Positions 21,735 through 31,279 are shown, counted from the stretch's first letter. The stretch: 64,000 nt of DNA from Pararhizobium arenae (GCF_001931685.1 NZ_MOOY01000001.1:124001-188000), one strand, 5' to 3'. Notes: generated by a model not told the origin, from the sequence alone. Numbers and translations: made by a program.

Positions 21735-23041
21735 GCGATCTCTTTTCGCCCCATGAACCTCCGGGCATGGAGAACAGGCGACCGCTGGCAGATCGCCTGC
21801 GGCCGCAAAACCTTGCCGAGGTGACCGGGCAGGGGCACCTGACCGGCGAAGACGGTGTGCTGACGCGCATGATTGCATCCGGCACGCTTGGCTCGATGAT
21901 CTTCTGGGGGCCGCCGGGAACCGGCAAGACGACGGTCGCGAGATTGCTTTCCGGGCAGGCCGGCCTCGCCTTCGAGCAGATCTCGGCGATCTTTTCCGGC
22001 GTAGCCGATCTGAAGAAGGTTTTCGAATCGGCGCGCGCCCGTCGCATGTCCGGCCGGCAAACCCTGCTGTTCGTCGACGAGATCCATCGCTTCAACCGTG
22101 CGCAGCAGGATAGCTTCCTGCCGGTCATGGAGGATGGCACCGTTATCCTCGTTGGTGCGACCACGGAAAATCCGTCCTTCGAGCTCAATGCCGCTCTTTT
22201 GTCACGCGCCCGTGTGCTGACGTTCAAGCCTCATGACGAGGCGAGCCTGGGCGAGTTGCTCGGGCGGGCTGAAGAGATCGAAGCCCGACCCTTGCCACTC
22301 GACGAAGATGCCAGGGCGAGCCTCATTCGCATGGCTGACGGCGATGGTCGCGCGGTGCTCACACTGGCGGAGGAGGTTTGGCGCGCGGCGCGCAAGGAAG
22401 AGATTTTCGATGCGGCGGCGCTGCAGGAGATCGTGCAGCGGCGCGCGCCCGTCTACGACAAGGGGCAGGATGGCCACTACAATCTGATCTCCGCCTTGCA
22501 TAAATGCGTTCGTGGCTCGGACCCTGACGCGGCGCTCTACTATCTCTGCCGCATGTTCGATGCCGGAGAAGATCCGCTGTATCTTGGACGCCGGCTGGTG
22601 CGGATGGCGGTGGAGGATATCGGCCTTGCCGATCCGCAGGCGCTCGTCATCTGCAATGCCGCCAAGGATGCCTATGATTATCTCGGCTCGCCCGAAGGCG
22701 AACTGGCGCTGGCGCAGGCCTGCGTCTACCTTGCCACGGCGCCAAAATCGAACGCAGTCTATACGGCTTACAAATCCGCGATGCGCGCAGCCAAGGAAAA
22801 CGGCTCGCTGCTGCCGCCAAAGCACATCCTCAACGCCCCGACCAAGCTGATGAAGGGCGAGGGTTATGGCGACGGCTATCGTTACGATCACGACGAGCCG
22901 GATGCCTTCTCCGGCCAGGATTATTTTCCGGAGAAAATGGGTCGCAAGACCTTCTACGATCCGCCGGAGCGCGGTTTCGAGCGGGAGCTTCGCAAGCGGC
23001 TGGAGTGGTGGGCAAAGCTGCGGCGTGAGCGCAACGGCTGA
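21731..23041 (+). CDS. rarA: Replication-associated recombination protein A (AAA+ ATPase)
   Basis: RarA/MgsA, 436 aa, is a clamp-loader-like AAA+ ATPase that acts at stalled replication forks. Walker A GPPGTGKT is at residues 60-67 and Walker B FVDEIHRFN at 114-122; the sensor and C-terminal MgsA domain (with the YDYLGSPEGELALAQA region) follow. Length is normal. It overlaps the protease gene by 4 nt. A hairpin after the stop (23044-23068) may end the transcript. Confidence 0.95.
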   Translation: MSDLFSPHEPPGMENRRPLADRLRPQNLAEVTGQGHLTGEDGVLTRMIASGTLGSMIFWGPPGTGKTTVARLLSGQAGLAFEQISAIFSGVADLKKVFESARARRMSGRQTLLFVDEIHRFNRAQQDSFLPVMEDGTVILVGATTENPSFELNAALLSRARVLTFKPHDEASLGELLGRAEEIEARPLPLDEDARASLIRMADGDGRAVLTLAEEVWRAARKEEIFDAAALQEIVQRRAPVYDKGQDGHYNLISALHKCVRGSDPDAALYYLCRMFDAGEDPLYLGRRLVRMAVEDIGLADPQALVICNAAKDAYDYLGSPEGELALAQACVYLATAPKSNAVYTAYKSAMRAAKENGSLLPPKHILNAPTKLMKGEGYGDGYRYDHDEPDAFSGQDYFPEKMGRKTFYDPPERGFERELRKRLEWWAKLRRERNG

Positions 23042-23043
23042 TC

Positions 23044-23073
23044 GAGCCATGCCTCTCCGCCATGGCTCCTTTG
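23044..23073 (+). terminator. Possible terminator after rarA
   Basis: GAGCCATG pairs with CATGGCTC (8 bp) around a 9-nt loop, followed by CTTTGCC. The U tract is short, so the call is moderate. Confidence 0.45.
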
Positions 23074-23123
23074 CCATCCGGCATCTTGCTTTGAGGCAAG
23101 CGAAATGCGATATGAGAGACATA

Positions 23124-23179
23124 TGCAGACGGCTGCAGGACAGCTTAATCCTGTCTAACATCCGCGGGGACGGCCTCGC
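23124..23179 (+). promoter_or_regulatory. Candidate guanidine-II (mini-ykkC) riboswitch
   Basis: Two hairpins each have an ACGG tetraloop: TGCAG-ACGG-CTGCA at 23124-23137 and GCGGGG-ACGG-CCTCGC at 23164-23179. The 26-nt linker contains a further small stem (GACAG/CTGTC). Paired stem-loops with ACGR loops are the defining feature of the guanidine-II class, which controls SugE-type guanidinium exporters, and such an exporter gene starts 21 nt downstream. The second hairpin directly precedes the ribosome binding site (CGGAG), suggesting control of translation. Confidence 0.8.
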
Positions 23180-23199
23180 TCCTTTGAACGGAGTTTATC

Positions 23200-23514
23200 A
23201 TGGCCTGGACCATTCTTTTCCTTGCGGGACTTTTTGAAATCGGTTGGGCGATCGGCCTAAAATACACCGACGGTTTCACCAAGCCGCTGCCAACCGTGCT
23301 GACGGCAGCCTCAATGATCATCAGCGTCGTACTGCTCGGCATTGCCATGCGCAGTCTGCCGCTGGGCACGTCCTACGCAATCTGGACCGGGATCGGCACG
23401 GTCGGCACCGTCATCCTCGGCATCTTCCTTTTCGCCGAGCCTGCGACAGCAATCCGCCTCGGCTGCATTGGGCTGATCGTTGTGGGTATTGCCGGGTTGA
23501 AACTTACGGCTTAA
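23200..23514 (+). CDS. sugE: SugE/Gdx-type small multidrug resistance exporter (guanidinium exporter)
   Basis: This 104-aa protein has four membrane helices and belongs to the SMR family. The conserved glutamate is E13 in the helix 1 motif LFEIGWAIGLKYTDGF, and GTSYAIWTGIGTVG marks helix 3; both match the SugE/Gdx subgroup rather than EmrE. That subgroup exchanges guanidinium for protons across the inner membrane. The candidate guanidine-II riboswitch directly upstream supports that role. It stands alone on the + strand and faces a minus-strand block. Confidence 0.9.
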   Translation: MAWTILFLAGLFEIGWAIGLKYTDGFTKPLPTVLTAASMIISVVLLGIAMRSLPLGTSYAIWTGIGTVGTVILGIFLFAEPATAIRLGCIGLIVVGIAGLKLTA

Positions 23515-23548
23515 GCCAACGCGGGAAAGCCGCGCCGCTCTTCCCACG

Positions 23549-23633
23549 CCGTCATGGCCGGGCTTGACCCGACCATCTGCTGGTCGATCAATATGGACAG
23601 ACTGGAAGATTCTCGGCTCAAGGCCGAGGATGG
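23549..23633. repeat. RIME-like palindromic intergenic repeat
   Basis: Two imperfect palindromes are joined: ATGGCCGGG/CCCGACCAT around 23553-23576 and CTCGGC/GCCGAG around 23612-23628. The wording 'CATGGCCGGGCTTGACCCG ... CTCGGCTCAAGGCCGAGGATG' is typical of widespread rhizobial intergenic mosaic elements. It lies between the converging sugE and ATP12 genes and could also act as a bidirectional terminator. Confidence 0.65.
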
Positions 23634-23648
23634 CGCAGGACGGGCTTT

Positions 23649-24434
23649 TTAGCGCAGCGCATCCAGCGTCTTTGCCGCCGCCTGCATATCCTGCCAGCGG
23701 TTTTCTCGCCGCTGGAAGGCTTCCTCGTCCGTTCCCCAGTGCTCGATCTGCCAGTCTTCGTCGATATGGGCAAGTTCCCACGCTTCTTCAGCAGAAATGC
23801 GACGCTCGGCAAAGGCGAGAGCGAGTAGGGCGGAGCCGGTCAGCGACGTGATCGTGTGCAGGCAGGCAAGCCCGAGCGGCGTCGCATAGGCGCGCAAAGC
23901 GCCGGCGAAGGCATTGGTGGCGGCGCGCGGCTGCTCCTGATGAACGATGCCTTCCGCCAGAATGAACCGGGCGCCGAGGCTGTCGGCAGCCCAGGAAAGG
24001 ATCGGATCCCAACGCTCTGTCTGACGGGCAACGAGACCTTCCGGCTCGGCGGCGCGGTAACAGAGAAGGTCCGTGCCAGAGAATTTCAGGATATCGTCGA
24101 ACACAGCGCGGATATCGTTGGCAACGCCATCAAGAGCCGTGTTGGCAAGCCGGGTCACGGGCATCGTGGCGGGATTGATGACGTCCTTCTGGGCGTCCCA
24201 CTCCTCTGCGAGAAGGGCGGCAACTTTCTCGGTCGGCACCGTCAGCGGGTTTTTCGCCGGTGTGCGTACATTGCGGCCATCGAGCAGAACCGCGTAGCCG
24301 CCTGCTTCAGCGGGCGCCACTGTCACTGTCGTATAGAAGCGCTTCGGCAGGGGCTTCAGCATTTGGATCTGTGCGCGGCGTACGGGATCGGGATCGCTGA
24401 GCGCGCCGGTCAGGTCATCGCGGATATCAGGCAT
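23649..24434 (-). CDS. ATP12 family F1-ATPase assembly chaperone
   Basis: This 261-aa protein belongs to the ATP12 family, whose mitochondrial members bind free F1 alpha subunits during ATP synthase assembly. Bacterial members occur mainly in alphaproteobacteria. The family block WDAQ..INPATMPVTRLANTA is at about residues 79-98, and the DEDWQIEHWGTDEEA motif lies near the C-terminus. A ribosome binding site (GGAG) precedes the ATG. It overlaps the HAD gene upstream by 8 nt, forming an operon with it and rluC. Confidence 0.9.
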   Translation of the reverse strand: MPDIRDDLTGALSDPDPVRRAQIQMLKPLPKRFYTTVTVAPAEAGGYAVLLDGRNVRTPAKNPLTVPTEKVAALLAEEWDAQKDVINPATMPVTRLANTALDGVANDIRAVFDDILKFSGTDLLCYRAAEPEGLVARQTERWDPILSWAADSLGARFILAEGIVHQEQPRAATNAFAGALRAYATPLGLACLHTITSLTGSALLALAFAERRISAEEAWELAHIDEDWQIEHWGTDEEAFQRRENRWQDMQAAAKTLDALR

Positions 24435-25092
24435 GCTGTATCTCCATCCACTTCAAGATTTCGTCCGGTGTGCGCACGATATGGTCGGCGCCGGCTTCGA
24501 CCAGATCCGGCACCGAGGCATAACCCCAGGAGACGCCGATGGCGCGGGCGCCGGCGCTCTTGGCCATCTGCATGTCATAGATCGCATCGCCGATGACGAT
24601 GGTGTCTCGCGGATCGATCCCTGCTTCCGCGCAGCATTCCGTCACCATCGCCGGATGCGGCTTGGAGGGGCAGTCGTCGGCCGTGCGTGACGTGAAGAAT
24701 GTCTTTTCAAATCCGTGGCTTGCGCAGATCATTTGAAGTCCGCGCCGGGACTTTCCCGTAACGGCACCCAGGATAATATCGTCCATCTTCGCCAGAGCCG
24801 CGATCATCGGGGCGATGCCGGGGTACAGGGGCTCCTGAAAGCCGGGCTCGGAGCGAACGCCGGTGAAGATCGACTTGTAATGCGCCGTCATTTCCAGCGC
24901 CTGGTCGTCCACATGAGGCAGGCCGCGCATGCGGGCGATCGCGATATCCAGCGTCAGTCCGATAATGCTCTTGGTCTGCGAAAGCTCGGGGCGGGGCAGG
25001 CCGAAGTCGACGAAGGTGCGGGCCATGACCTCATGGATCAGGCCGGCGCTATCGACCAGCGTGCCGTCGCAGTCGAAGAGAACCAACTGCAT
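24427..25092 (-). CDS. HAD-superfamily phosphatase (phosphoglycolate phosphatase-like)
   Basis: This 221-aa protein is a HAD subfamily IA hydrolase. Motif I is FDCDGTLVDS with nucleophile D7 and D9, motif II includes T112, motif III K144 (SKPHP) and motif IV GDAIYD with D169 and D173. All catalytic residues are present, so it should be an active small-molecule phosphatase; the substrate cannot be told. Its start overlaps the rluC stop by one base (TGATG), and its end overlaps the ATP12 gene by 8 nt. Confidence 0.88.
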   Translation of the reverse strand: MQLVLFDCDGTLVDSAGLIHEVMARTFVDFGLPRPELSQTKSIIGLTLDIAIARMRGLPHVDDQALEMTAHYKSIFTGVRSEPGFQEPLYPGIAPMIAALAKMDDIILGAVTGKSRRGLQMICASHGFEKTFFTSRTADDCPSKPHPAMVTECCAEAGIDPRDTIVIGDAIYDMQMAKSAGARAIGVSWGYASVPDLVEAGADHIVRTPDEILKWMEIQHA

Positions 25093-26078
25093 CAGTCTTC
25101 TTCCCCGGCATTGTCGAGGTCGAAGCCGAACAAGTTCCAGCTCTGTGTCATGTGCTGCGGCATGGGCGCGGTGATCTTCAGGCGGCCGCCATCCGGGTGA
25201 GGGATATCGATGTGGCGGGCGTGGAGATGCAGCCGGTTCTGGACACCACCGGGAAAATTCCAGTTGGTATCGTCATCGAAATATTTCGGATCGCCGAGGA
25301 TCGGATGGCCGATATACTGGGCGTGAACGCGCAGCTGATGGGTGCGACCGGTATAAGGCTCCATCTGCAGCCAGGCGAAATTCTGGCCCGCCTGTTCGAG
25401 AATCTTATAATAGGAAATTGCGTGATCGGCGCCTTCTTCGCCATGTTTTGCGATGCGCATGCGATCGCCGTCCGGCGTCTGTTCCTTGACGAGCCATGTC
25501 GAAAGCTTGTCTTCCCGCTTGCGGGGCACACCTTTCACCAGTGCCCAATAGGTCTTCTTGGTGTCGCGTTCGCGGAAGGCTGCCGTCAGTTTCTGCGCCG
25601 CGCCGCGGGTGCGAGCGATCACGAGCACACCGGACGTATCGCGATCGAGGCGGTGAACGAGACGCGGCTTTTCACCCTTGGGGCTGGTCCAGGCTTCGAG
25701 CATCTGGTCGATATGTCTGTTCACGCCGGAGCCGCCCTGTACGGCGATGCCCGGCGGCTTGTTGAGCACGATCACCTTGGCGTCTTCATGCAGCAGCATA
25801 CGCGACAGGAGTTCGTGATCTGATGCGTTGCGCAGGTCCCGGCCGGCGATCGGGCCGGTCTTCTTGGCATCGACGTCCATCGGCGGGATACGGATGACCT
25901 GGCCGGGTTGGACGCGGGTATCGGATTTTACCCGGCCGCCATCGACGCGGATCTGGCCTGAGCGAAGAAGCTTCTGCAGCGGGCCGAAGCCGAGGCCGGG
26001 ATAGTGCACCTTGAACCAGCGATCGAGCCGCATGCCCGTTTCGTCGGCTTCCACCTGCCTGTGTTCGATACCTGCCAT
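25092..26078 (-). CDS. rluC: RluA-family 23S rRNA pseudouridine synthase (RluC type)
   Basis: This 328-aa protein has an N-terminal S4 RNA-binding domain (about residues 15-70) and a RluA-type catalytic domain. The nucleophilic aspartate is D145 in HRLDRDTSG. The GRTHQLRVHAQYIGHPILGD block is the conserved second signature. The order S4-catalytic and the length fit RluC, which modifies 23S rRNA; RluD-type specificity cannot be ruled out. It is the first gene of a three-gene operon with the HAD phosphatase and ATP12. Confidence 0.88.
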   Translation of the reverse strand: MAGIEHRQVEADETGMRLDRWFKVHYPGLGFGPLQKLLRSGQIRVDGGRVKSDTRVQPGQVIRIPPMDVDAKKTGPIAGRDLRNASDHELLSRMLLHEDAKVIVLNKPPGIAVQGGSGVNRHIDQMLEAWTSPKGEKPRLVHRLDRDTSGVLVIARTRGAAQKLTAAFRERDTKKTYWALVKGVPRKREDKLSTWLVKEQTPDGDRMRIAKHGEEGADHAISYYKILEQAGQNFAWLQMEPYTGRTHQLRVHAQYIGHPILGDPKYFDDDTNWNFPGGVQNRLHLHARHIDIPHPDGGRLKITAPMPQHMTQSWNLFGFDLDNAGEED

Positions 26079-26196
26079 CAACTTAATCCGCTTTCATCAC
26101 CACGCGCCCATCATGCGATGCCGGATCGCCTGAAGAAAGGGGCTTTTCTGTATTCTTGGCCTCATGCCACGCAGATGCGCGGCCGGCAGGCAGGCT

Positions 26197-26574
26197 TTAG
26201 ACTATTGCGCGCATCAGGGCCAGCCCGGCAACGACGGCGAGACCCGAAAGAATGACGCTGGAGCCCACATAAATGGCCGCGGGGACAGTTTCGCCGCGCT
26301 CAAGGAGGGCGATGGCGTCGAGCGAAAAGGCGGAGAAGGTGGTGTAGCCGCCGAGAATGCCGGTGATCATGAAGACGCGCATTTCCGGCGAGCCGGAAAA
26401 TTTCTGCATGATCAGTTCCGAGATCAGGCCGATGAGGAATGAGCCGGTGACGTTGACGGTCAGCGTTCCCCACGGGAAGCTCGGGCCGAAGCTGCGCAGC
26501 GTACCGAGACCGACGAGATAGCGTAGGACGGAACCAAGGGCACCGCCGAGGGCGACGAGAAGAATATGGGTCAT
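26197..26574 (-). CDS. crcB: Fluoride channel/exporter CrcB (Fluc)
   Basis: This 125-aa protein has four membrane helices and belongs to the Fluc/CrcB family of dual-topology fluoride channels. The signature GGALGSVLRYLVG is at residues 8-20, and GILGGYTTFSAFS carries the conserved threonine-phenylalanine region. An upstream in-frame ATG (26622) would add an unconserved tail, so 26574 is chosen. I see no fluoride riboswitch consensus upstream. Confidence 0.93.
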   Translation of the reverse strand: MTHILLVALGGALGSVLRYLVGLGTLRSFGPSFPWGTLTVNVTGSFLIGLISELIMQKFSGSPEMRVFMITGILGGYTTFSAFSLDAIALLERGETVPAAIYVGSSVILSGLAVVAGLALMRAIV

Positions 26575-26707
26575 TTGCGCGCCATTAGCGCATCTTTGCG
26601 CCGTTGAAAAGCTTTGCAGCAATTATCAGGCCTGGATCGGGATAAGCGGCGCTTAAGATTTGGCTGCTTAAATGCCTGCTAATACGCTTCGTCACACGGA
26701 CGCAACA

Positions 26708-27016
26708 ATGACCGCTGCAATCAAATTTACCCACTATGACCTCAAGCTGCTGCGCGCGGGCATCACGGTCGAAATCACGCTTTCGGCTGTCGCCAATGTG
26801 CGGTTGATGTCGGCAAAGAACTTCGCTCTCTACAAGGAGACGTTGAAGCACCAGTTCATTGGTGGCGTAGCTCGCAAATCGCCCATTCGGCTGACGATTC
26901 CGCAAGCGGGCCACTGGCATGTCGTGGTGGATATGGAAGGCCATCATGGCCATGCGGAATCGAGCATCCGCATCATCGAGACCGCCGCTGCCCCGCGTTT
27001 CCAATCGGCCCGGTGA
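26708..27016 (+). CDS. DUF1883 domain protein
   Basis: This 102-aa protein matches the DUF1883 family by its pattern FTHYDLK...VEITLS..ANVRLMS..NF and KSPIRLTIPQAGHWHVVVD. The function is unknown. It is predicted to be a small soluble beta-rich protein with no signal peptide. The start at 26708 is preceded by purine-rich sequence; an ATG 36 nt upstream is less likely. It faces fghA and shares a hairpin with it. Confidence 0.8.
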   Translation: MTAAIKFTHYDLKLLRAGITVEITLSAVANVRLMSAKNFALYKETLKHQFIGGVARKSPIRLTIPQAGHWHVVVDMEGHHGHAESSIRIIETAAAPRFQSAR

Positions 27017-27045
27017 GAAAAGGCTGCATGCGAACCATGCAGCCT
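27017..27045 (-). terminator. Terminator of fghA, in the convergent gap with DUF1883
   Basis: A perfect 10-bp stem (AGGCTGCATG with CATGCAGCCT) around CGAAC at 27021-27045. On the minus strand it is followed by TTTTCTC, so it fits termination of fghA; it may also slow + strand transcripts. Confidence 0.75.
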
Positions 27046-27055
27046 AATAAGTTCG

Positions 27056-27889
27056 TTATGCCAGCCGCTCGGCATGCCACTTCAGGTGATCGTCCATGAA
27101 GGTCGAAATGAAGTAGTAGGAGTGGTCGTAGCGCTCGTGCAGGCGCAGCGTCAGGCCGATATCCGTGCCCTTGATGGCTTCCTCGAAAAGCCACGGACGC
27201 AGGCCGTTTTCCAGGAAACTGTCGGCCTTGCCCTGATCGATCAGGAACTCGGGGAAGCGCGCGCCATCTTTCACAAGCGCGCAGGCGTCGTATTGCCGCC
27301 ACGCCGACTTGTCCTCGCCGAGATATTTTTCAAAGGCGCCGATCGACCAGTCGGCGGTCGACGGCTCGACGATCGGCGCGAAGGCCGAGCAGCACTTGAA
27401 CCTATCCGGGTTTTTCAGAGCGATTGTCATGGCGCCGTGGCCGCCCATGGAGTGACCGAAAATGCCCTGGCGGCTCATATCGACGCGGAAATGCTGGGCG
27501 ACGAAGGCCGGCAGTTCTTCCGTGATGTATGTGTACATCTGGTAGTTATCCGACCAAGGGGATTGCGTCGCATCGAGATAGAAGCCGGCGCCCTTGCCCA
27601 TTTGCCAGTTTGTCAGCTCGTCGGGAACATCGTTGCCGCGCGGGCTGGTATCCGGGCAGACGATGATCAGTCCAAGCTCGGAGGCCATGCGGCGATATTC
27701 GCCCTTTTCCATGACGTTGGCATGGGTGCAGGTGAGGCCGGAGAGATACCAGACGACGGGGCAGGGTTCGGTGATTGCCTTTGGCGGAACATAGACCGCA
27801 AAGGTCATCTCGACGCCGCAGGCTTCGCTATCATGGGCGAAGACGCCCTGCATGCCGCCAAAGGCGGTGTTTTGGGAAAGGACTTTCAT
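27056..27889 (-). CDS. fghA: S-formylglutathione hydrolase
   Basis: This 277-aa alpha/beta hydrolase splits S-formylglutathione into formate and glutathione, the second step of glutathione-dependent formaldehyde removal. The nucleophile is S147 in GHSMGG, with D223 (DQGKAD) and H256 (YDHSYYF) completing the triad. Length and sequence match the family closely. AGGAG precedes the ATG. The partner dehydrogenase adhC lies 1.8 kb upstream on the same strand with three small genes between. Confidence 0.95.
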   Translation of the reverse strand: MKVLSQNTAFGGMQGVFAHDSEACGVEMTFAVYVPPKAITEPCPVVWYLSGLTCTHANVMEKGEYRRMASELGLIIVCPDTSPRGNDVPDELTNWQMGKGAGFYLDATQSPWSDNYQMYTYITEELPAFVAQHFRVDMSRQGIFGHSMGGHGAMTIALKNPDRFKCCSAFAPIVEPSTADWSIGAFEKYLGEDKSAWRQYDACALVKDGARFPEFLIDQGKADSFLENGLRPWLFEEAIKGTDIGLTLRLHERYDHSYYFISTFMDDHLKWHAERLA

Positions 27890-27910
27890 GATCGGCTCCT
27901 GTGAATACGG

Positions 27911-28573
27911 TCAGGCCAGCGCGACGGCAGTGTTGACGGCCGCGGCGACCAGGGTGGTGTTGAAGAAGAAGGACACGATCGAATGCAGCAGGTTAAGCTT
28001 GCGCATGTCGGTCGAGGTGATGGCGACATCGGAGGTCTGCCCGGTCATGCCGATGACGAAGGAAAAATAGAGAAAGTCGTAGCCGCCGGGCTCGTCATCT
28101 CCCGGAAAGTTCAGGCCGCCACCATTGTCATTGTCGGCTTCCGTGTCCATGGCCGGGCTCCAGTAATGGTGGGCGTAGTGCAGGGCGGCCATGGTGTGGA
28201 TCGTCAGCCATCCCAGTGCGACCGCCGAAAATGCCAGGACAAGCGATGCCGCTGTTGCCGTTTCACGGCCGTTCAGCACGAGAAACAGCGACGTCATCGA
28301 AACGACGATGGTCGCCAGAGTGACGGTGAGGATGACCGGTGCCGGCTCATCGGTGCCGGAAGCGTTTTCCTTCAGATAGGCGGCGGTGAGTTTCGGAAAT
28401 TGAGAGGCCGTGAGCGTCAGGTAGACGATGAAGAAAACCACCGGCGTGCCGACAACCGTCAATTTCGGCAAAAGCCAAAGACAGGCGGGCAGGGACAAAA
28501 CCGCGATCAGCACCGCCGCATAGAAGGGAAAGTGACGGCGAAACGAGAGGCTTTTGTTCTTGAGGTTCAGCAT
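27911..28573 (-). CDS. DUF1345 family membrane protein
   Basis: This 220-aa integral membrane protein has about five hydrophobic helices (starting near residues 15, 45, 78, 108 and 190). The conserved block YFSFVIGMTGQTSDV near residue 170 is characteristic of DUF1345. The function is unknown. An upstream start at 28639 would overlap the next gene by 62 nt and is less likely, though the ribosome binding site of the chosen start is weak. It lies between the yaiI-like gene and fghA. Confidence 0.75.
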   Translation of the reverse strand: MLNLKNKSLSFRRHFPFYAAVLIAVLSLPACLWLLPKLTVVGTPVVFFIVYLTLTASQFPKLTAAYLKENASGTDEPAPVILTVTLATIVVSMTSLFLVLNGRETATAASLVLAFSAVALGWLTIHTMAALHYAHHYWSPAMDTEADNDNGGGLNFPGDDEPGGYDFLYFSFVIGMTGQTSDVAITSTDMRKLNLLHSIVSFFFNTTLVAAAVNTAVALA

Positions 28574-28577
28574 GTCG

Positions 28578-29048
28578 CTACCGGCGTTTGATGCGGCGGC
28601 AGAGCCGGTCCAGCGTTTCCAGAAAGGCAGACCGGTCACGGGCGGAGAAGGCGGCGTTATAACCTTTGCTCTCGCCCGTCTCGCGCAGATGTGCGCCCAG
28701 ATCGCGCATCGCCGTCGCCATGCCGATATTGGCCTTGTCGAAGACGCGGCCCGTCGGACCCGTCACGTCGGCTCCGGCCGCCACGCAGCGCCCGGCCAGC
28801 GGAACGTCCGCCGTCACCACGATGTCGCCTTCGGTGGCGTGTTCCGCAATCCAGTTGTCGGCGGCATCGAAGCCGGCCGAGACGATCACGTTGCGAACCA
28901 TCGGATCGCGCGAGGGGCGCAGGCCGGAATTGGCGACGAAAACAACCGGCAGCCCATGACGCTCTGCAACCTTCAGGATTTCCGGTTTTACCGGGCAGGC
29001 GTCGGCATCGACATAAATGGTGTTCTCGTGGTGTGTGCTCTCGTTCAT
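28578..29048 (-). CDS. UPF0178 (YaiI/YqxD) family protein
   Basis: This 156-aa protein carries the UPF0178 signature IYVDADACPVK near the N-terminus and VVTADVPLA..C in the middle. The family is related to PIN-like nucleases and the acidic residues (DADACP, TAD) would form the metal site; the function is not established. It ends 5 nt before the DUF1345 gene and probably shares its transcript. Confidence 0.88.
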   Translation of the reverse strand: MNESTHHENTIYVDADACPVKPEILKVAERHGLPVVFVANSGLRPSRDPMVRNVIVSAGFDAADNWIAEHATEGDIVVTADVPLAGRCVAAGADVTGPTGRVFDKANIGMATAMRDLGAHLRETGESKGYNAAFSARDRSAFLETLDRLCRRIKRR

Positions 29049-29067
29049 CGTCTTTCCGGTGTGTCCA

Positions 29068-29550
29068 CTATGGACGGGCAATGGTGTTGCCGATCGGCTT
29101 CATCGCTTCGCTGGCTGGTTTCCGGACGGGCGAGGAGAGCGAGCGGCTGCCTTTTCCCACCGGTGTCCAGGTTTCCGTGGAGATGGCGCCGCCTGCATAG
29201 GCCCAGTTCCCCTTCCAGGAGCCGTCCGGTTGGCGGTCGTACTGCGCGATGCCAAAGCCATCTGTGTTACCGTAGCCGATGGCAATCGTGTCGTCGCTGG
29301 ACGAGGCGGCATTTGTGGAAGAGTTCCCGGAGCGTTTGCCACCAAGACCGACACCATAGGATTCCGTTCCGGCGATGGTCCAGACGATCGAATAGGTCGT
29401 TCCTGAACGCTTGACCTCGACGGTGCCGGAATATTCGCCGCCATTGTCGGGGTTGATGCCGACGACATCGTATTTTCCCACAGGATCTGCCAGGGCCAAC
29501 GCCGGTGAAAGCATGGCAAGAGCGGCGACGACAAAGCGGAATGGCATCAT
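29068..29550 (-). CDS. Secreted hypothetical protein with signal peptide
   Basis: This 160-aa protein begins with a clear signal peptide (MMPFRFVVAALAMLSPALALA, cleavage near residue 21). The mature part is rich in glycine, serine and aromatic residues, with beta-strand patterns such as GKYDVVGINPDNGG and YSGTVEVKRSGTTYSIVW. Similar small exported proteins in rhizobia are sometimes labelled fibronectin-binding, which is not proven. ATG 29550 is chosen because AAAGG stands 7 nt before it. The function is unknown. Confidence 0.7.
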   Translation of the reverse strand: MMPFRFVVAALAMLSPALALADPVGKYDVVGINPDNGGEYSGTVEVKRSGTTYSIVWTIAGTESYGVGLGGKRSGNSSTNAASSSDDTIAIGYGNTDGFGIAQYDRQPDGSWKGNWAYAGGAISTETWTPVGKGSRSLSSPVRKPASEAMKPIGNTIARP

Positions 29551-29568
29551 GATCCAACCTTTCATGAA

Positions 29569-29599
29569 GAGCGCCGCACTCTTCGCGAATGCGGCGCTC
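29569..29599 (-). terminator. Hairpin downstream of adhC
   Basis: GAGCGCCGCA pairs with TGCGGCGCTC over 10 bp around an 11-nt loop. It lies 54 nt after the adhC stop and 19 nt before the start of the next minus-strand gene. There is no U run, so it is either a weak terminator or a leader hairpin. Confidence 0.4.
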
Positions 29600-29652
29600 A
29601 TTCTCTCAGCGAGCGATGATCGCTCTCTGTCGTAACGTCAAGCCGATTACGC

Positions 29653-30780
<1,128 letters not shown>

Positions 30781-30880
30781 GGTGTTTTCTCCTTTATGGA
30801 ATGATTTTGGTTCACAATCGCAGGTCGATCACCTGAGCTCAAGCCGCTCCGGTGATCCGGACCACGGAATCGGTCTGTTC

Positions 30881-31279
30881 TTAGCGGATATCCTGTAGGA
30901 CACGGGCGAGTTCTGCCTCAAGGGCCGCAATCGCTTTTCCCGTCTGCTCGTGCAAGGTGCGGATGTGCGTGAGCTGGCTCAGGAGACCGGCTGCGGCCGA
31001 TCCGTTCAATTCATCCTTCGGCGCATCGCCGAGACCGGCAATCAGCCATGCCGGGGTGACGCCGAGCACGCCGGCCAGCATGAAAAGCCTGCTGGTGCGT
31101 GGCTCGGAGCGGTCGCGTTCCCAGGCGGAAACCGTATCCACATGCACGCCAAGCCGATCTGCCAGTTCCCGCGCCGACATGCCCAGCGCATCGCGCGCGC
31201 GCCAGATGCGCCCGCCCAACGTATCGTTGTCCTGTGATCTGCGGAGCATGGAAATGACGGTCTCCGTCGATAGGCGCAT
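30881..31279 (-). CDS. XRE-family HTH transcriptional regulator
   Basis: This 132-aa protein has a Cro/C1-type helix-turn-helix at about residues 21-76 (GGRIWRARDALGMSARELADRLGV...VSAWERDRSEPR). A short C-terminal region, LLSQLTHIRTLHEQTGKAIAALEAELARVL, is likely a coiled coil for dimerisation. Start 31279 follows GAGGAG; an upstream start is possible. It lies 100 nt upstream of adhC on the same strand and may regulate it, which is inference. Confidence 0.85.
   Translation of the reverse strand: MRLSTETVISMLRRSQDNDTLGGRIWRARDALGMSARELADRLGVHVDTVSAWERDRSEPRTSRLFMLAGVLGVTPAWLIAGLGDAPKDELNGSAAAGLLSQLTHIRTLHEQTGKAIAALEAELARVLQDIR

Noticed and set aside
26575-26707. Fluoride riboswitch before crcB
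   Set aside because: The upstream region does not show the conserved GGNGATGG and pseudoknot pattern of the crcB motif.
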